A stretch of 64,000 bases of DNA. It comes from Roseateles subflavus (lineage in GTDB: Bacteria > Pseudomonadota > Gammaproteobacteria > Burkholderiales > Burkholderiaceae_C). The DNA lies in the NCBI RefSeq assembly GCF_030285365.1, contig NZ_JASVDS010000008.1:1-64000 (forward strand), written 5' to 3'. Below the pieces are notes generated by a model, which worked only from the letters and a program-made list of their open reading frames with translations, searched no databases and had not been told where the DNA came from. Below, in pieces: positions 51,661-59,305 of the stretch (its first letter is position 1; every line of letters starts with the position of its first letter). The position numbers and the translations under genes are program-made.

Positions 51661-52698
51661 CTATTTGTGAAGCAGGAGCTGCTCGCAGTAACAGAGGTCC
51701 GCCAACTGCAGCGGAGTCAGACGCGCAGCGGAGTCGATGTCGCAGACACCCGCCCAGCCTGCTATCCACGTGCTCTCGCCACGCACTTCCAGCCGACGCC
51801 TGATCCCCTCATGCAGCGGCGTGGTGACTGGCGAAGCCTTGTGCTTGTCCGCATCCGGCAGCGCGGTCTTGAGCCATTCGATCGGCAAGGCCTGGATGGC
51901 ATTCGCGATCTCCATGGGCTCACTGTCCTCGATGCCGGCTCGCTCAAGCAGCGAGCCAATAGCGGACGCACCAGGCAGGGCAAAGGTGACTTCGGCGAGA
52001 TCGCGAGCCAGCACGAATGGCTGCTGTTCACGGGAAACCTCCGAGAATAGCTGGCCGGCCTGGGTGCGGCCGCCTTGCAGCCACCACAGCATGTCCAGCT
52101 CTTCGGCCTGCATGCTGACGTAATGCAGCGCCCGCTGCTCGAAGGCCGCCTGCCGTTCAGCGAGCTGCTGCACGACGCCAGTAAAGGCCTCTGCAAGCAG
52201 GCTGATGCGCTCGTCGCTGCCCTCTGTCTCTTCAGCCTGCGTCGTGTCCACCTCAAGCGACGGCATCGGTCCCAACTCCAGTGACGGGCGGCGGCGCGTG
52301 GTCCGGGCCAGCGCCAGCCGTGCGTCCGCAGCAAGCCCGACGAGGTCCATGGGCTGCCTGACCTTGCGCAGGCCCTTGAAATGAGCCGTGCCGATCATCG
52401 TGGCCGCTCGTGCGGCCGCAGGCTCGCCCTGCTGCAGGATCACGGTGAGGGTGACCGCGGCCAGCAGCGCAAACTCCTCATCCGGCATCGCTCCGCCCTT
52501 GTCGGCCAGTTTGGTGCGGACCGCGCTGGTCGCGACCGTGGTTTGGTCGGAGCGGAAGGCGGCACGTGCGAGGGCATCCAGTTCCGCGTCATTGACCGAC
52601 CTGGCCAGCGCCTGAACGGCCGCCCAGCGCGCTTCCATGGCATGTGGGTCGAGGGCCAACTGCACCGCCTCGTACCAACGCTGGAATTCAGCTTTCAT
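51661..52698 (-). CDS. Helical GASH-like protein of the GTPase system
   Basis: 345 residues, almost entirely alpha-helical with no catalytic motif (WYEAVQLALDPHAMEARWAA; ALLAAVTLTVILQQGEPAAA). It occupies the place of the GTPase-associated system helical (GASH) domain protein in related loci, between the effector and the GTPases. Such proteins are thought to couple effector and GTPase. Assignment rests mostly on context. Confidence 0.65.
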   Translation of the reverse strand: MKAEFQRWYEAVQLALDPHAMEARWAAVQALARSVNDAELDALARAAFRSDQTTVATSAVRTKLADKGGAMPDEEFALLAAVTLTVILQQGEPAAARAATMIGTAHFKGLRKVRQPMDLVGLAADARLALARTTRRRPSLELGPMPSLEVDTTQAEETEGSDERISLLAEAFTGVVQQLAERQAAFEQRALHYVSMQAEELDMLWWLQGGRTQAGQLFSEVSREQQPFVLARDLAEVTFALPGASAIGSLLERAGIEDSEPMEIANAIQALPIEWLKTALPDADKHKASPVTTPLHEGIRRRLEVRGESTWIAGWAGVCDIDSAARLTPLQLADLCYCEQLLLHK

Positions 52699-52718
52699 TT
52701 CTCTCCCTTGTCTGGCAG

Positions 52719-54035
52719 TCAGCCTTGTTGTTGCAGAGCGTCGACTTCTCGGGCCAGCTGCTCGAGCAACCCTAGCTTGGCAGCGAGCCGCAGCCCACGG
52801 TCATACAGCTCCTCGTCAGTCAGCGCCAAGTCTTCCTGGGTGATGAGATTGAGCTTGAACATGATCTCGCGCTTCTGGCTGTCGGGCAGGTTCCAGAACC
52901 GAAAAACCAAGCCCTTTGTGCTAGGGCTGCTCATGGTCGCCTCCGCCGGCGTTGCGACGTGCACGGGTGCTCCGGGCGCGGCGGGCACTGCAGCGGCCGC
53001 CGGGGCGGACTGGGCTTCGGCCGGACGTATGACGTGCGTCGCATGGCTGGGGAAGAGAATGTCCTGGGCCCATACATCTTGCCCTTGTTTGGTCGTCAGC
53101 GCGATGAACCTCTCCGGACTCTTCTGCAGCTGGCGCACGTGCGCCCGTACCCGAACCACCCGGTCCTTGCCTGTGCCGACGACCTCAATGTCGATGACGT
53201 TGTAGCCAGGCTTCCAGTCGTGTTCGTGGCGCTCGGGGTTCACGGCACCAGCGCTGAAGCGCATGTAGCTGTCGGTCGAAACGCAACGCTGGCGATGTTC
53301 ATGACCAAAGAACTGCAGGGGCGCACGGTCATTCACGGCATCATCGACGGCGTGTTCATCAAGGAACCAACGCGGTGGATGGTGAGACATCACCAAATTG
53401 AGCACGTCGGGCTCAGGATCCAGCACCGTCTGCAGTGGGCTGAGGTAAAGCCTGCCGGGCTGGTCATCGCGGCCGTCCAAGCCGGAGATCAATGTCGAGG
53501 TGAGGCCATGCAGGCGCAAGGTCACTCCGCCGCCGAGGTCGTCCAGGTTGTAGAACCAGTAAGGCTGAGCCGGGCTGACGAAACAGCCCAGAGGCGACGC
53601 GAAGGCGTTGTAGGCGGCCAGCGATTTGAACAACGCCGGGCCGGAATCAGGGTCCTTGAGCTGCGTCCGCAACACGGTTTCACGATGCTGCTGATGGGCA
53701 TTGGCGATTGCAGCCTGCGCGTTCGAGATTGCCGCTGAAGCGCGGCAGGCGGACCTGTCAACATCGTGGTTGCCTGGGACTACGTAGATCCGGTCTGGAC
53801 GACAACCGGAAGCGGCCGCAAGGTCCTTCAGCCACGCGTCTGCGGCGGCGTATTCGGCGGAATGACCCTTGAAGGCAATGTCGCCACTGACCAGGATGGC
53901 GTCTACCCCCTTTTCGGCACACAACGATACCAAGTCCGTCCTTAGGCGTGTCCGATATGGGCGCTCGGGGTCCGTCAGCGGTTCCAGGCAGTCGGGCTCT
54001 TTGAAGTGGATGTCGGAGAGATGCAGGAGACGCAT
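52719..54035 (-). CDS. Calcineurin-like phosphoesterase effector of the GTPase system
   Basis: 438 residues from ATG 54035. All five metal motifs are present: HLSDIHF (D8, H10), VSGDIAF, VPGNHDVDR, MSHHPPRWF and FFGHEHRQR. After about residue 335 comes an Ala/Pro linker, then a compact helical domain (WNLPDSQKREIMFKLNLITQ, EDLALTDEELYDRGLRLAAK) resembling the adaptor (effector-associated or GTPase-associated) domains of conflict systems. The natural substrate could be a nucleotide or nucleic acid; unknown. First gene of the operon; the frame upstream to 54164 is not coding. Confidence 0.82.
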   Translation of the reverse strand: MRLLHLSDIHFKEPDCLEPLTDPERPYRTRLRTDLVSLCAEKGVDAILVSGDIAFKGHSAEYAAADAWLKDLAAASGCRPDRIYVVPGNHDVDRSACRASAAISNAQAAIANAHQQHRETVLRTQLKDPDSGPALFKSLAAYNAFASPLGCFVSPAQPYWFYNLDDLGGGVTLRLHGLTSTLISGLDGRDDQPGRLYLSPLQTVLDPEPDVLNLVMSHHPPRWFLDEHAVDDAVNDRAPLQFFGHEHRQRCVSTDSYMRFSAGAVNPERHEHDWKPGYNVIDIEVVGTGKDRVVRVRAHVRQLQKSPERFIALTTKQGQDVWAQDILFPSHATHVIRPAEAQSAPAAAAVPAAPGAPVHVATPAEATMSSPSTKGLVFRFWNLPDSQKREIMFKLNLITQEDLALTDEELYDRGLRLAAKLGLLEQLAREVDALQQQG

Positions 54036-54724
54036 TAACAAATCATAACGACTCTCTCGACGGTGGCTGGCGAACTGTGGACCAACGGACTGGGGAAGCC
54101 GACACGCACCGTCCAACCCAGATCGAGGACGGGGTTCAGCCGAATATGGATGGACAGCGGGCAAATGGCATTGGAGATTGGCGAGCTCAGGGCAATGGCC
54201 TACAAGTCAGCTCCAAACCCGCCCCTTCCGACCTGCGCACGCGTCACCCGTATCGTGTTGCGTCGTGATCAGGATTGCCCTTGACTAAGGGAGAGACCTC
54301 TGGAAACCGGAGAAGCCGGAACCAGTGCTAGAAACGGGGGCGGGCCTGGCCGGGCGGACCACTTCAAGATTTCATGCGGCCCCTCCACAGAGGAATCGAG
54401 CATTGCGCGAGCTGGTGGCTCCGTGCTGCTTAACTTTTAGGCACCCCGAGGCCATATGGCCCCGCTTGTTGTAAACCAAGCACTTCGGTGGCCTGGGAGC
54501 TGGAGAGCGGGTCGGGTTTCCCACAGGTTCTGTGGATAACTTGCCCTTGAAACCGACCAATCTGACTCGCGCCGTCGGGATCAGGGGGCACAGGACTTGC
54601 GACGCCCCGACACCTCAGACCAGCAGGCCCCGGTCGCGATACGCTTCAGCATCTGAAAAGCGATCGAGGGCTGAGCCAGCAACTCGCCTGTCGCAGTGGT
54701 TGAGGAGGCCCCTCACCACAGGGT
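54036..54724. other. Gene-free region upstream of the GTPase system
   Basis: 689 bases without a gene that I can support. It must hold the promoter of the GTPase operon. Near 54519-54539 CCACAG-GTT-CTGTGG forms a small hairpin, and TGTGGATAA at 54531-54539 equals a DnaA box. A 54372-54560 minus frame with a zinc-knuckle-like stretch is not convincing. Confidence 0.5.
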
Positions 54725-55141
54725 TCACGGCCGAGATGTCACCACCTCTGCGGACAACGGAAGCCCAGACCCTGGATCCCCGTCAGGTGCGTCCCAGAGC
54801 GTGCCTTCAGCCCCAGGCAGCATTGCATTGGCCGCGAGACCTCCTGGCTGCTCTTGTGCCCCTGGAGAGCCTGCCGCGATCGCATTGAGCCCTAGCAGCT
54901 TGCGTGTCTCGTCGAGCCCGATGACCAGCACCAGTTGCAGCGCATGCCGAACGCCCTCGGCCAGCCTCCCGGCGCCGAGCTCGCAGGCCAGGTTGTGTTC
55001 GTCGTCGCTCAACCGAACGGGGCTGGCCTTCCCGATTGCCGGACGGCCTCGCGAACGCTTGGGCGCAGGGTCGGCCACCCCGGGAATGCCTACCTGCGTG
55101 GGCGCGGGCTCGTCCCGCGCCTGTCCGTCGTCTACATCCAT
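54725..55141 (-). CDS. Putative small regulator-like protein
   Basis: 138 residues. The central part KRSRGRPAIGKASPVRLSDD then ELGAGRLAEGVRHALQ resembles short plasmid and phage proteins with GRP-basic start and xGxxSEGIRxAL end, which may bind DNA by a ribbon-helix-helix-like fold. The C-terminal 70 residues are Gly/Pro/Ala-rich. It is transcribed away from the polyvalent protein gene and could regulate it. Start ATG 55141. Confidence 0.55.
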   Translation of the reverse strand: MDVDDGQARDEPAPTQVGIPGVADPAPKRSRGRPAIGKASPVRLSDDEHNLACELGAGRLAEGVRHALQLVLVIGLDETRKLLGLNAIAAGSPGAQEQPGGLAANAMLPGAEGTLWDAPDGDPGSGLPLSAEVVTSRP

Positions 55142-55303
55142 GCCCTCGTCCTATGCGGCCAACCGTCAACACGAACGCCAGCAGGGGTGCTCGGCGTCGC
55201 CAGCGGTCATCGTCATCGCCTAATCGTCATCAGATGGTCACGCCATCCATTAAGCGATACCGGAAATTATGTCAGAAAAGTTCTGGGCTATTCCAATAGA
55301 ATT

Positions 55304-55325
55304 TTGCGTTATAGCAGTCATGCAA
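55304..55325. promoter_or_regulatory. 22-bp palindromic operator, copy E
   Basis: TTGCGT-N10-ATGCAA, located 48 bp upstream of the polyvalent protein start. An AT-rich promoter-like stretch (including TAGAAT) lies just before it, so binding there would block transcription. Confidence 0.6.
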
Positions 55326-55372
55326 ATTAATTGCGCCGCTGCTCAACTCGACCGCCAGGATTGGAGACACCC

Positions 55373-57223
55373 ATGGGCAGCTTGGCCACCGACAAGATCA
55401 CCTACCTCAACGGTCCACAGGAGGCCGGTCCCACTCCCCTCCACAGCAAGCTGGTCCAGCTGCTGCAGGAAAGCAAGCAGGCACGCGCCCCCGCCAGGCA
55501 GTGGCTCTCTACCATCGAGGCCTTCAAGCAAAAAGGCGTGAAGGCGCTGGAACTCGAGGATACCGGCATTCGCACCTGGCTCGAAGCCCGCGGCGATGAG
55601 GCGATCACGCGCGAAGCGCTGATCGAGCACCTCGAGAACCGCACCTTCACGATCAAGGAGGTGGTGCTCAGCAGTCCGCAGTACAAAGGCTGGCACCAGA
55701 AGGGAGGCAACTACTTCGAGTTCCTCTACATCGCCAACTCCGAGCGCGACAACGTGATCGACCTCATCGAAGAGATCGAGTACCGCATGGAGCAGTTCAA
55801 CTTCTCGCCCGAGCTGCTCGCCGAGGATCCTGCGGCCGTCATCCAACTCGAGAGGCGGCGCGAAGAACTGATGACGCATAAGGGAACCGCCTACGACTTC
55901 CCGCAGCACCACTTCAGCAAGGTCGTCAACGGCCGTCTGGGCCGCAACCTGATGGCCCATTGCCGCGTGACGATTCATGGCGGCATCTACTTCATCGAAG
56001 AAATCCAGTCCGACTGGGCCCAGCAAGGCCGTCGGAACAACTGGCAAACCGTCCCGAGGGGGCCGCTGGTCACCAACACCGAGGCCTGGGCCGGCATGGT
56101 GCTGCGTCGCCACCTCCAGCTGGCGGCGCAGATGCCCACCATCAAGCATGTCGCCTGGATCACGGAGTCCATGCGCAACGGTGGACAGCAGGACCTCGAA
56201 GGCGAGAAGACGAAGGAACTCCAGCGCAAAGCCTTCGGCGACTTTGTGTCGGCCCGCGTTGCCGAACTACGGGCCGCGCGCATCAACGCCGCCCTCCCGC
56301 CCGAAAGAGTCGAGCAGATCGAGGAGCAGATTGACGAAGAGGCCCGTCACGATGCTCATCGGGTCGGCCTGCGAGTGCCCGGCGACATGCTCAACGACTT
56401 CTATCTCAAGGTGGTCCCCAAGCTCGCCGACAAAGCGTTGGGTAAGTCGGGAGTGAAGGCATCCATCATCGAAGTGTCCCTGGGCACGCCGGCGCTGCCG
56501 GTCAAGGTGCCTGGCTTCGAGATGACCGACGCTGCGCGCCAGGAGCTCGCGGCCTCGCAGGTCGTCTACTCGCGGGCCCCTCTGCGCGCGATCCGCAATC
56601 AGTCCGAGCGCCGCATGGATCCCGCGACCTACAGTGCCGTGCAGCGTGGCCTGCACAACGCGCACGAGATGTTGGGCTCCGCCCGGCATGTCCTCTTCGC
56701 CTCGGCCGTCTACGACCTCGCCACAGGCCGTCAGGTCGCCGGGAAATACAGCAATCGCATCCTGGTCTCGCTCAACGCAGAGAACGTCGTTGGGGCCGTC
56801 GACCACGAGATCTTCCACTTCGCCCACGACAAGCTGCTGACCCAGCGCGAGCGCGACATGGTCGCTCGCGAGTTCGCTCCAGGCACGCTGCTTAACTTCC
56901 GCGTGCGTGAGGCGCTGGGCATCAACTCGCCGGCGGCGCGCCAGTGCCTCGAATCGGCCGAGGAAGCGGCTGCCCACGGCTTCCAGATGTGGAACGCGGG
57001 CCGCCTCTCGCTGTTCGAGTTGGAGGTGCGGGGCCTCTTTGACGAACTGCTCGAAGCCATCAAGGTGTGCATGCGCTGGATCCAGCGCGTCGTTCTCGAA
57101 CATCGCGTCACGAACAGCGAAGAGCTGTTCATGGCGCTGGCGGCTGGCCAGCTGCGCAACGACGTCGACGAGGCACCCGCGCCGCACCTTGAGTCGCGCC
57201 ACGAGGCTCACGAAGTCGGCTGA
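55373..57223 (+). CDS. Polyvalent protein with zincin-like metallopeptidase motif
   Basis: 616 residues from ATG 55373 (GGAG upstream). The middle carries GIYFIEEIQSDWAQQGRRNN, the hallmark of a domain shared by large polyvalent proteins of phages and conjugative elements, followed by EAWAGMVLRRHLQLAAQMPT and HVAWITESMRNG. Further on VDHEIFHFAHDKLL has an HExxH zinc motif (about residue 480), with AAHGFQMW and E residues behind. Polyvalent proteins are delivered with DNA into the recipient and protect it early in infection; this one may cleave a host defence protein. It has its own palindromic operator. Confidence 0.75.
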   Translation: MGSLATDKITYLNGPQEAGPTPLHSKLVQLLQESKQARAPARQWLSTIEAFKQKGVKALELEDTGIRTWLEARGDEAITREALIEHLENRTFTIKEVVLSSPQYKGWHQKGGNYFEFLYIANSERDNVIDLIEEIEYRMEQFNFSPELLAEDPAAVIQLERRREELMTHKGTAYDFPQHHFSKVVNGRLGRNLMAHCRVTIHGGIYFIEEIQSDWAQQGRRNNWQTVPRGPLVTNTEAWAGMVLRRHLQLAAQMPTIKHVAWITESMRNGGQQDLEGEKTKELQRKAFGDFVSARVAELRAARINAALPPERVEQIEEQIDEEARHDAHRVGLRVPGDMLNDFYLKVVPKLADKALGKSGVKASIIEVSLGTPALPVKVPGFEMTDAARQELAASQVVYSRAPLRAIRNQSERRMDPATYSAVQRGLHNAHEMLGSARHVLFASAVYDLATGRQVAGKYSNRILVSLNAENVVGAVDHEIFHFAHDKLLTQRERDMVAREFAPGTLLNFRVREALGINSPAARQCLESAEEAAAHGFQMWNAGRLSLFELEVRGLFDELLEAIKVCMRWIQRVVLEHRVTNSEELFMALAAGQLRNDVDEAPAPHLESRHEAHEVG

Positions 57224-57249
57224 CGCGCCATCACCCATTGGAGAACGTC

Positions 57250-57639
57250 ATGACCGCACATAGCGCGCCTATTGCCAGCCTGAATTCGACGCTGGAATTG
57301 CTGGAAGAACTCGGTTTCGGCACCGACGACCCCATCAGCGCAGCCGATGCCGTCGAAGTCGTCAGCCGGTCCTACTGGGACGTCCTCGCATGTGTCGAAC
57401 ACTGCCGATGCACCAGGGCGGCGGACAATTCTGAGATCCGTGCTCACGCAGCGCTGGAGTTGCTCCTGAAGGCCTACCGGAGCGTCGGGATCGGGGCTGA
57501 GGGCGACGACAACGAGGTGGACGGTGCGGACCTGATCGAAGCGATCAACGACGTCCTGCAGGACGTCTATGCGGCAGCAGGGCGACATCCTGCCATCGGC
57601 AGCCTCGAGGACTGCCCGGCCGCACCGATGGGAGCCTGA
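57250..57639 (+). CDS. Unknown small acidic protein
   Basis: 129 residues from ATG 57250 with GGAGAAC upstream, 27 bases after the polyvalent protein gene. Helical and acidic (SLNSTLELLEELGFGTDDPI; ADLIEAINDVLQDVYAAAG). It may be a partner or inhibitor of the upstream protein. No family recognised. Confidence 0.65.
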   Translation: MTAHSAPIASLNSTLELLEELGFGTDDPISAADAVEVVSRSYWDVLACVEHCRCTRAADNSEIRAHAALELLLKAYRSVGIGAEGDDNEVDGADLIEAINDVLQDVYAAAGRHPAIGSLEDCPAAPMGA

Positions 57640-57643
57640 CGCG

Positions 57644-58018
57644 ATGAACAAGCCGCCCTACCCTGTCTCGCCCCGATCGGCGGTGACGAGCACCATGATG
57701 AGCGCATCGCAGGTCACTTCCACACTGAAGCTGGCGGACAACCTCCGCGACGATCCCGACAAGGACAAGCGCCTGGCCGCTCAGCGGTGCCTGCCCTGTC
57801 ACTACATCGTTCGACTCGCGGGCCAGGCCTTCACGCAGCAGCCGTGCGGGATCTGCCTCGTCGATCAGACCTACCCGAGTACCTCGACGGACGTGCTCTG
57901 CTTGCCATGCGCATCGGCACGCGAGCTGTGCAAACACTGCGGTGGCGATCTGCATCTGCGCACCGACCGGCGGAAGTGGTGGCAAGTCGCCGATCCTGAA
58001 GGGTCGCAAGGGGAGTGA
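57644..58018 (+). CDS. Zinc-ribbon protein with several CxxC motifs
   Basis: 124 residues from ATG 57644. Four CxxC-type knuckles: QRCLPCHY, QPCGICLV, LCLPCAS and LCKHCGGD, enough for two zinc ions. Similar small multi-cysteine proteins are common on conjugative elements. Last gene of the polyvalent-protein operon. Confidence 0.65.
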   Translation: MNKPPYPVSPRSAVTSTMMSASQVTSTLKLADNLRDDPDKDKRLAAQRCLPCHYIVRLAGQAFTQQPCGICLVDQTYPSTSTDVLCLPCASARELCKHCGGDLHLRTDRRKWWQVADPEGSQGE

Positions 58019-58339
58019 AAGTAGGATCACTTATGGCTGCACTTTTGCGGCAACAAGTGATGCTATGGCGCCAGGTACCAAATAGCGCCCTGAAAGAGAA
58101 AACCCAGCGCACGGCTGGGCTTCCGGTCGCATCCTGGGGATGACGTCCCAGGTAGTACAGCGACCTCGGCGTGGACGAGGGCTCGATCACGCCGTTGGCA
58201 GAATTAGACCACGCGACCTTGTCCTGGTCAAAGCTCCTCGCGAACAACCCGAGGACGACGCGTCGGTGTTCGTGTCCACATTGCGCGTGGCCAAGGCCTC
58301 TGCGCCTCTCCCTGATCACTCTACGAAGTTCCGCGCGCA
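58019..58339. other. Gene-free stretch between convergent operons
   Basis: 321 bases. It contains ATCACTT and AAGTGAT inverted arms near 58026-58061, the terminator at 58092-58119 and a hairpin CCTGGG/CCCAGG near 58135-58155. A minus-strand frame running through (58343-57831) overlaps the terminator and the zinc-ribbon gene and is not supported. Confidence 0.5.
58092..58119 (-). terminator. Intrinsic terminator of the primase operon
   Basis: On the minus strand CCCAGC and GCTGGG form a 6-bp stem followed by TTTTCTCTTTC. It lies about 220 bases after the last minus-strand gene of the primase operon. Confidence 0.65.
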
Positions 58340-59305
58340 TCATCTCGGAGCGTCAGGTTCGCTCGGCTCACCCAGGGAGTCGACATCGACAGAGGCCTCG
58401 CGCGTCTTGCCCAGGAAGAAGTCGAGGGATTGCGGCTCGCCTGGCGGCGGCTTGTGGCGCCCTGTCATCCCGAAGAACCAGGGTCGCGACTCGCGGTGGG
58501 CCTCCGGCCGGACAATGCGATAAAGGCGATCCCCGAGCACGGCGTGCTCGAGAACCAGGTGACCCGATACGGACCCGGGATGCGACGTAGACGCCCCCGG
58601 ACCGAGGAGCAGACAATCTTCGAGCATGGAGGCCAGAAAGGGATCCATGAACTGCTGTGCCTCTTCGGAGGGCACCGGGATCAAGACCTCCTCGACCCTG
58701 CCGCCGCGCACCTCCTTGCGCATGACCGGTTGCGGTGGTCTGTCCGCCACCAAGAGAAGTCCGAAGTCCGCCTCGCGGAGCTCGATGACGATCTGTTGGC
58801 CTGCCGCACGCGCTTTGGCCCACTCTGCATCGTCATACAAGGTGCCCGCCGGCCGCGTCGAGTCTGGCCACGGCGGATCTGGCTGGTCGGTGAGTGGGGG
58901 CATGAACGGCTCCAAAACACCGCGGTCAATCGCGCCGCTGGGCTTCTTGGGCTGGCCAGGTAGGCAGGCCTGCGAGGAGCTGGGAGCGACTGTTGGTCGA
59001 GGAGTGTCTGCCGAGCGCCCTGCCCGCGCGCCGGCGGACTGGCTACTTCTTCTGGCGAGAGCCGCGAAGGCGCTTTGACCGCTCCGCGAGTTCCCTGAAG
59101 GCGATGAGGGCCCGCTGCTTGAGTTCGACAACGACGGGGCTGCTGTTGCCTCCCCAGGCGCCGGGCGCTGCGCGCCGCATTCCTGCTGAACTGGCTGGTC
59201 GGGTGGCAAGGCACGGCCCGAGCCCGCCTGTGCGGACCTGGTCCTGCCCAGAATCTCCTGCGCCCTGCTGGGCGTTCTGGTGGACTTGATAGCCGGTGTG
59301 TCCAT
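58340..59305 (-). CDS. Unknown protein overlapping the primase gene
   Basis: 321 residues if read from ATG 59305 (GAGGAGACGAG upstream), with the first 87 codons overlapping the primase gene in another frame; 187 residues if read from ATG 58903, which also has a good site (GGAG). The N-terminal part is Ser/Arg/Gln-rich and low complexity. The part after 58903 looks folded (WAKARAAGQQIVIELREADF, GRVEEVLIPVPSEEAQQFM, HLVLEHAVLGDRLYRIV). No family recognised. Confidence 0.6.
   Translation of the reverse strand: MDTPAIKSTRTPSRAQEILGRTRSAQAGSGRALPPDQPVQQECGAQRPAPGEATAAPSLSNSSSGPSSPSGNSRSGQSAFAALARRSSQSAGARAGRSADTPRPTVAPSSSQACLPGQPKKPSGAIDRGVLEPFMPPLTDQPDPPWPDSTRPAGTLYDDAEWAKARAAGQQIVIELREADFGLLLVADRPPQPVMRKEVRGGRVEEVLIPVPSEEAQQFMDPFLASMLEDCLLLGPGASTSHPGSVSGHLVLEHAVLGDRLYRIVRPEAHRESRPWFFGMTGRHKPPPGEPQSLDFFLGKTREASVDVDSLGEPSEPDAPR

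Noticed and set aside
54531-54539. Exact DnaA-box sequence TGTGGATAA as evidence of a replication origin
   Set aside because: A single box next to a small hairpin without iterons or further boxes is not enough to call an origin.
54372-54560. Minus-strand frame with a zinc-knuckle-like stretch (CLVYNKRGHMASGC)
   Set aside because: The second cysteine of the knuckle is a Tyr, there is no ribosome binding site, and the surrounding sequence has no coding character.
58026-58061. Inverted arms ATCACTT/AAGTGAT as a terminator of the zinc-ribbon operon
   Set aside because: The loop is 22 bases and no U-tract follows on the plus strand.
57831-58343. Minus-strand frame of 170 codons after the gene at 58340
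   Set aside because: It runs through an intrinsic terminator and then antisense to the zinc-ribbon gene at 57644-58018.
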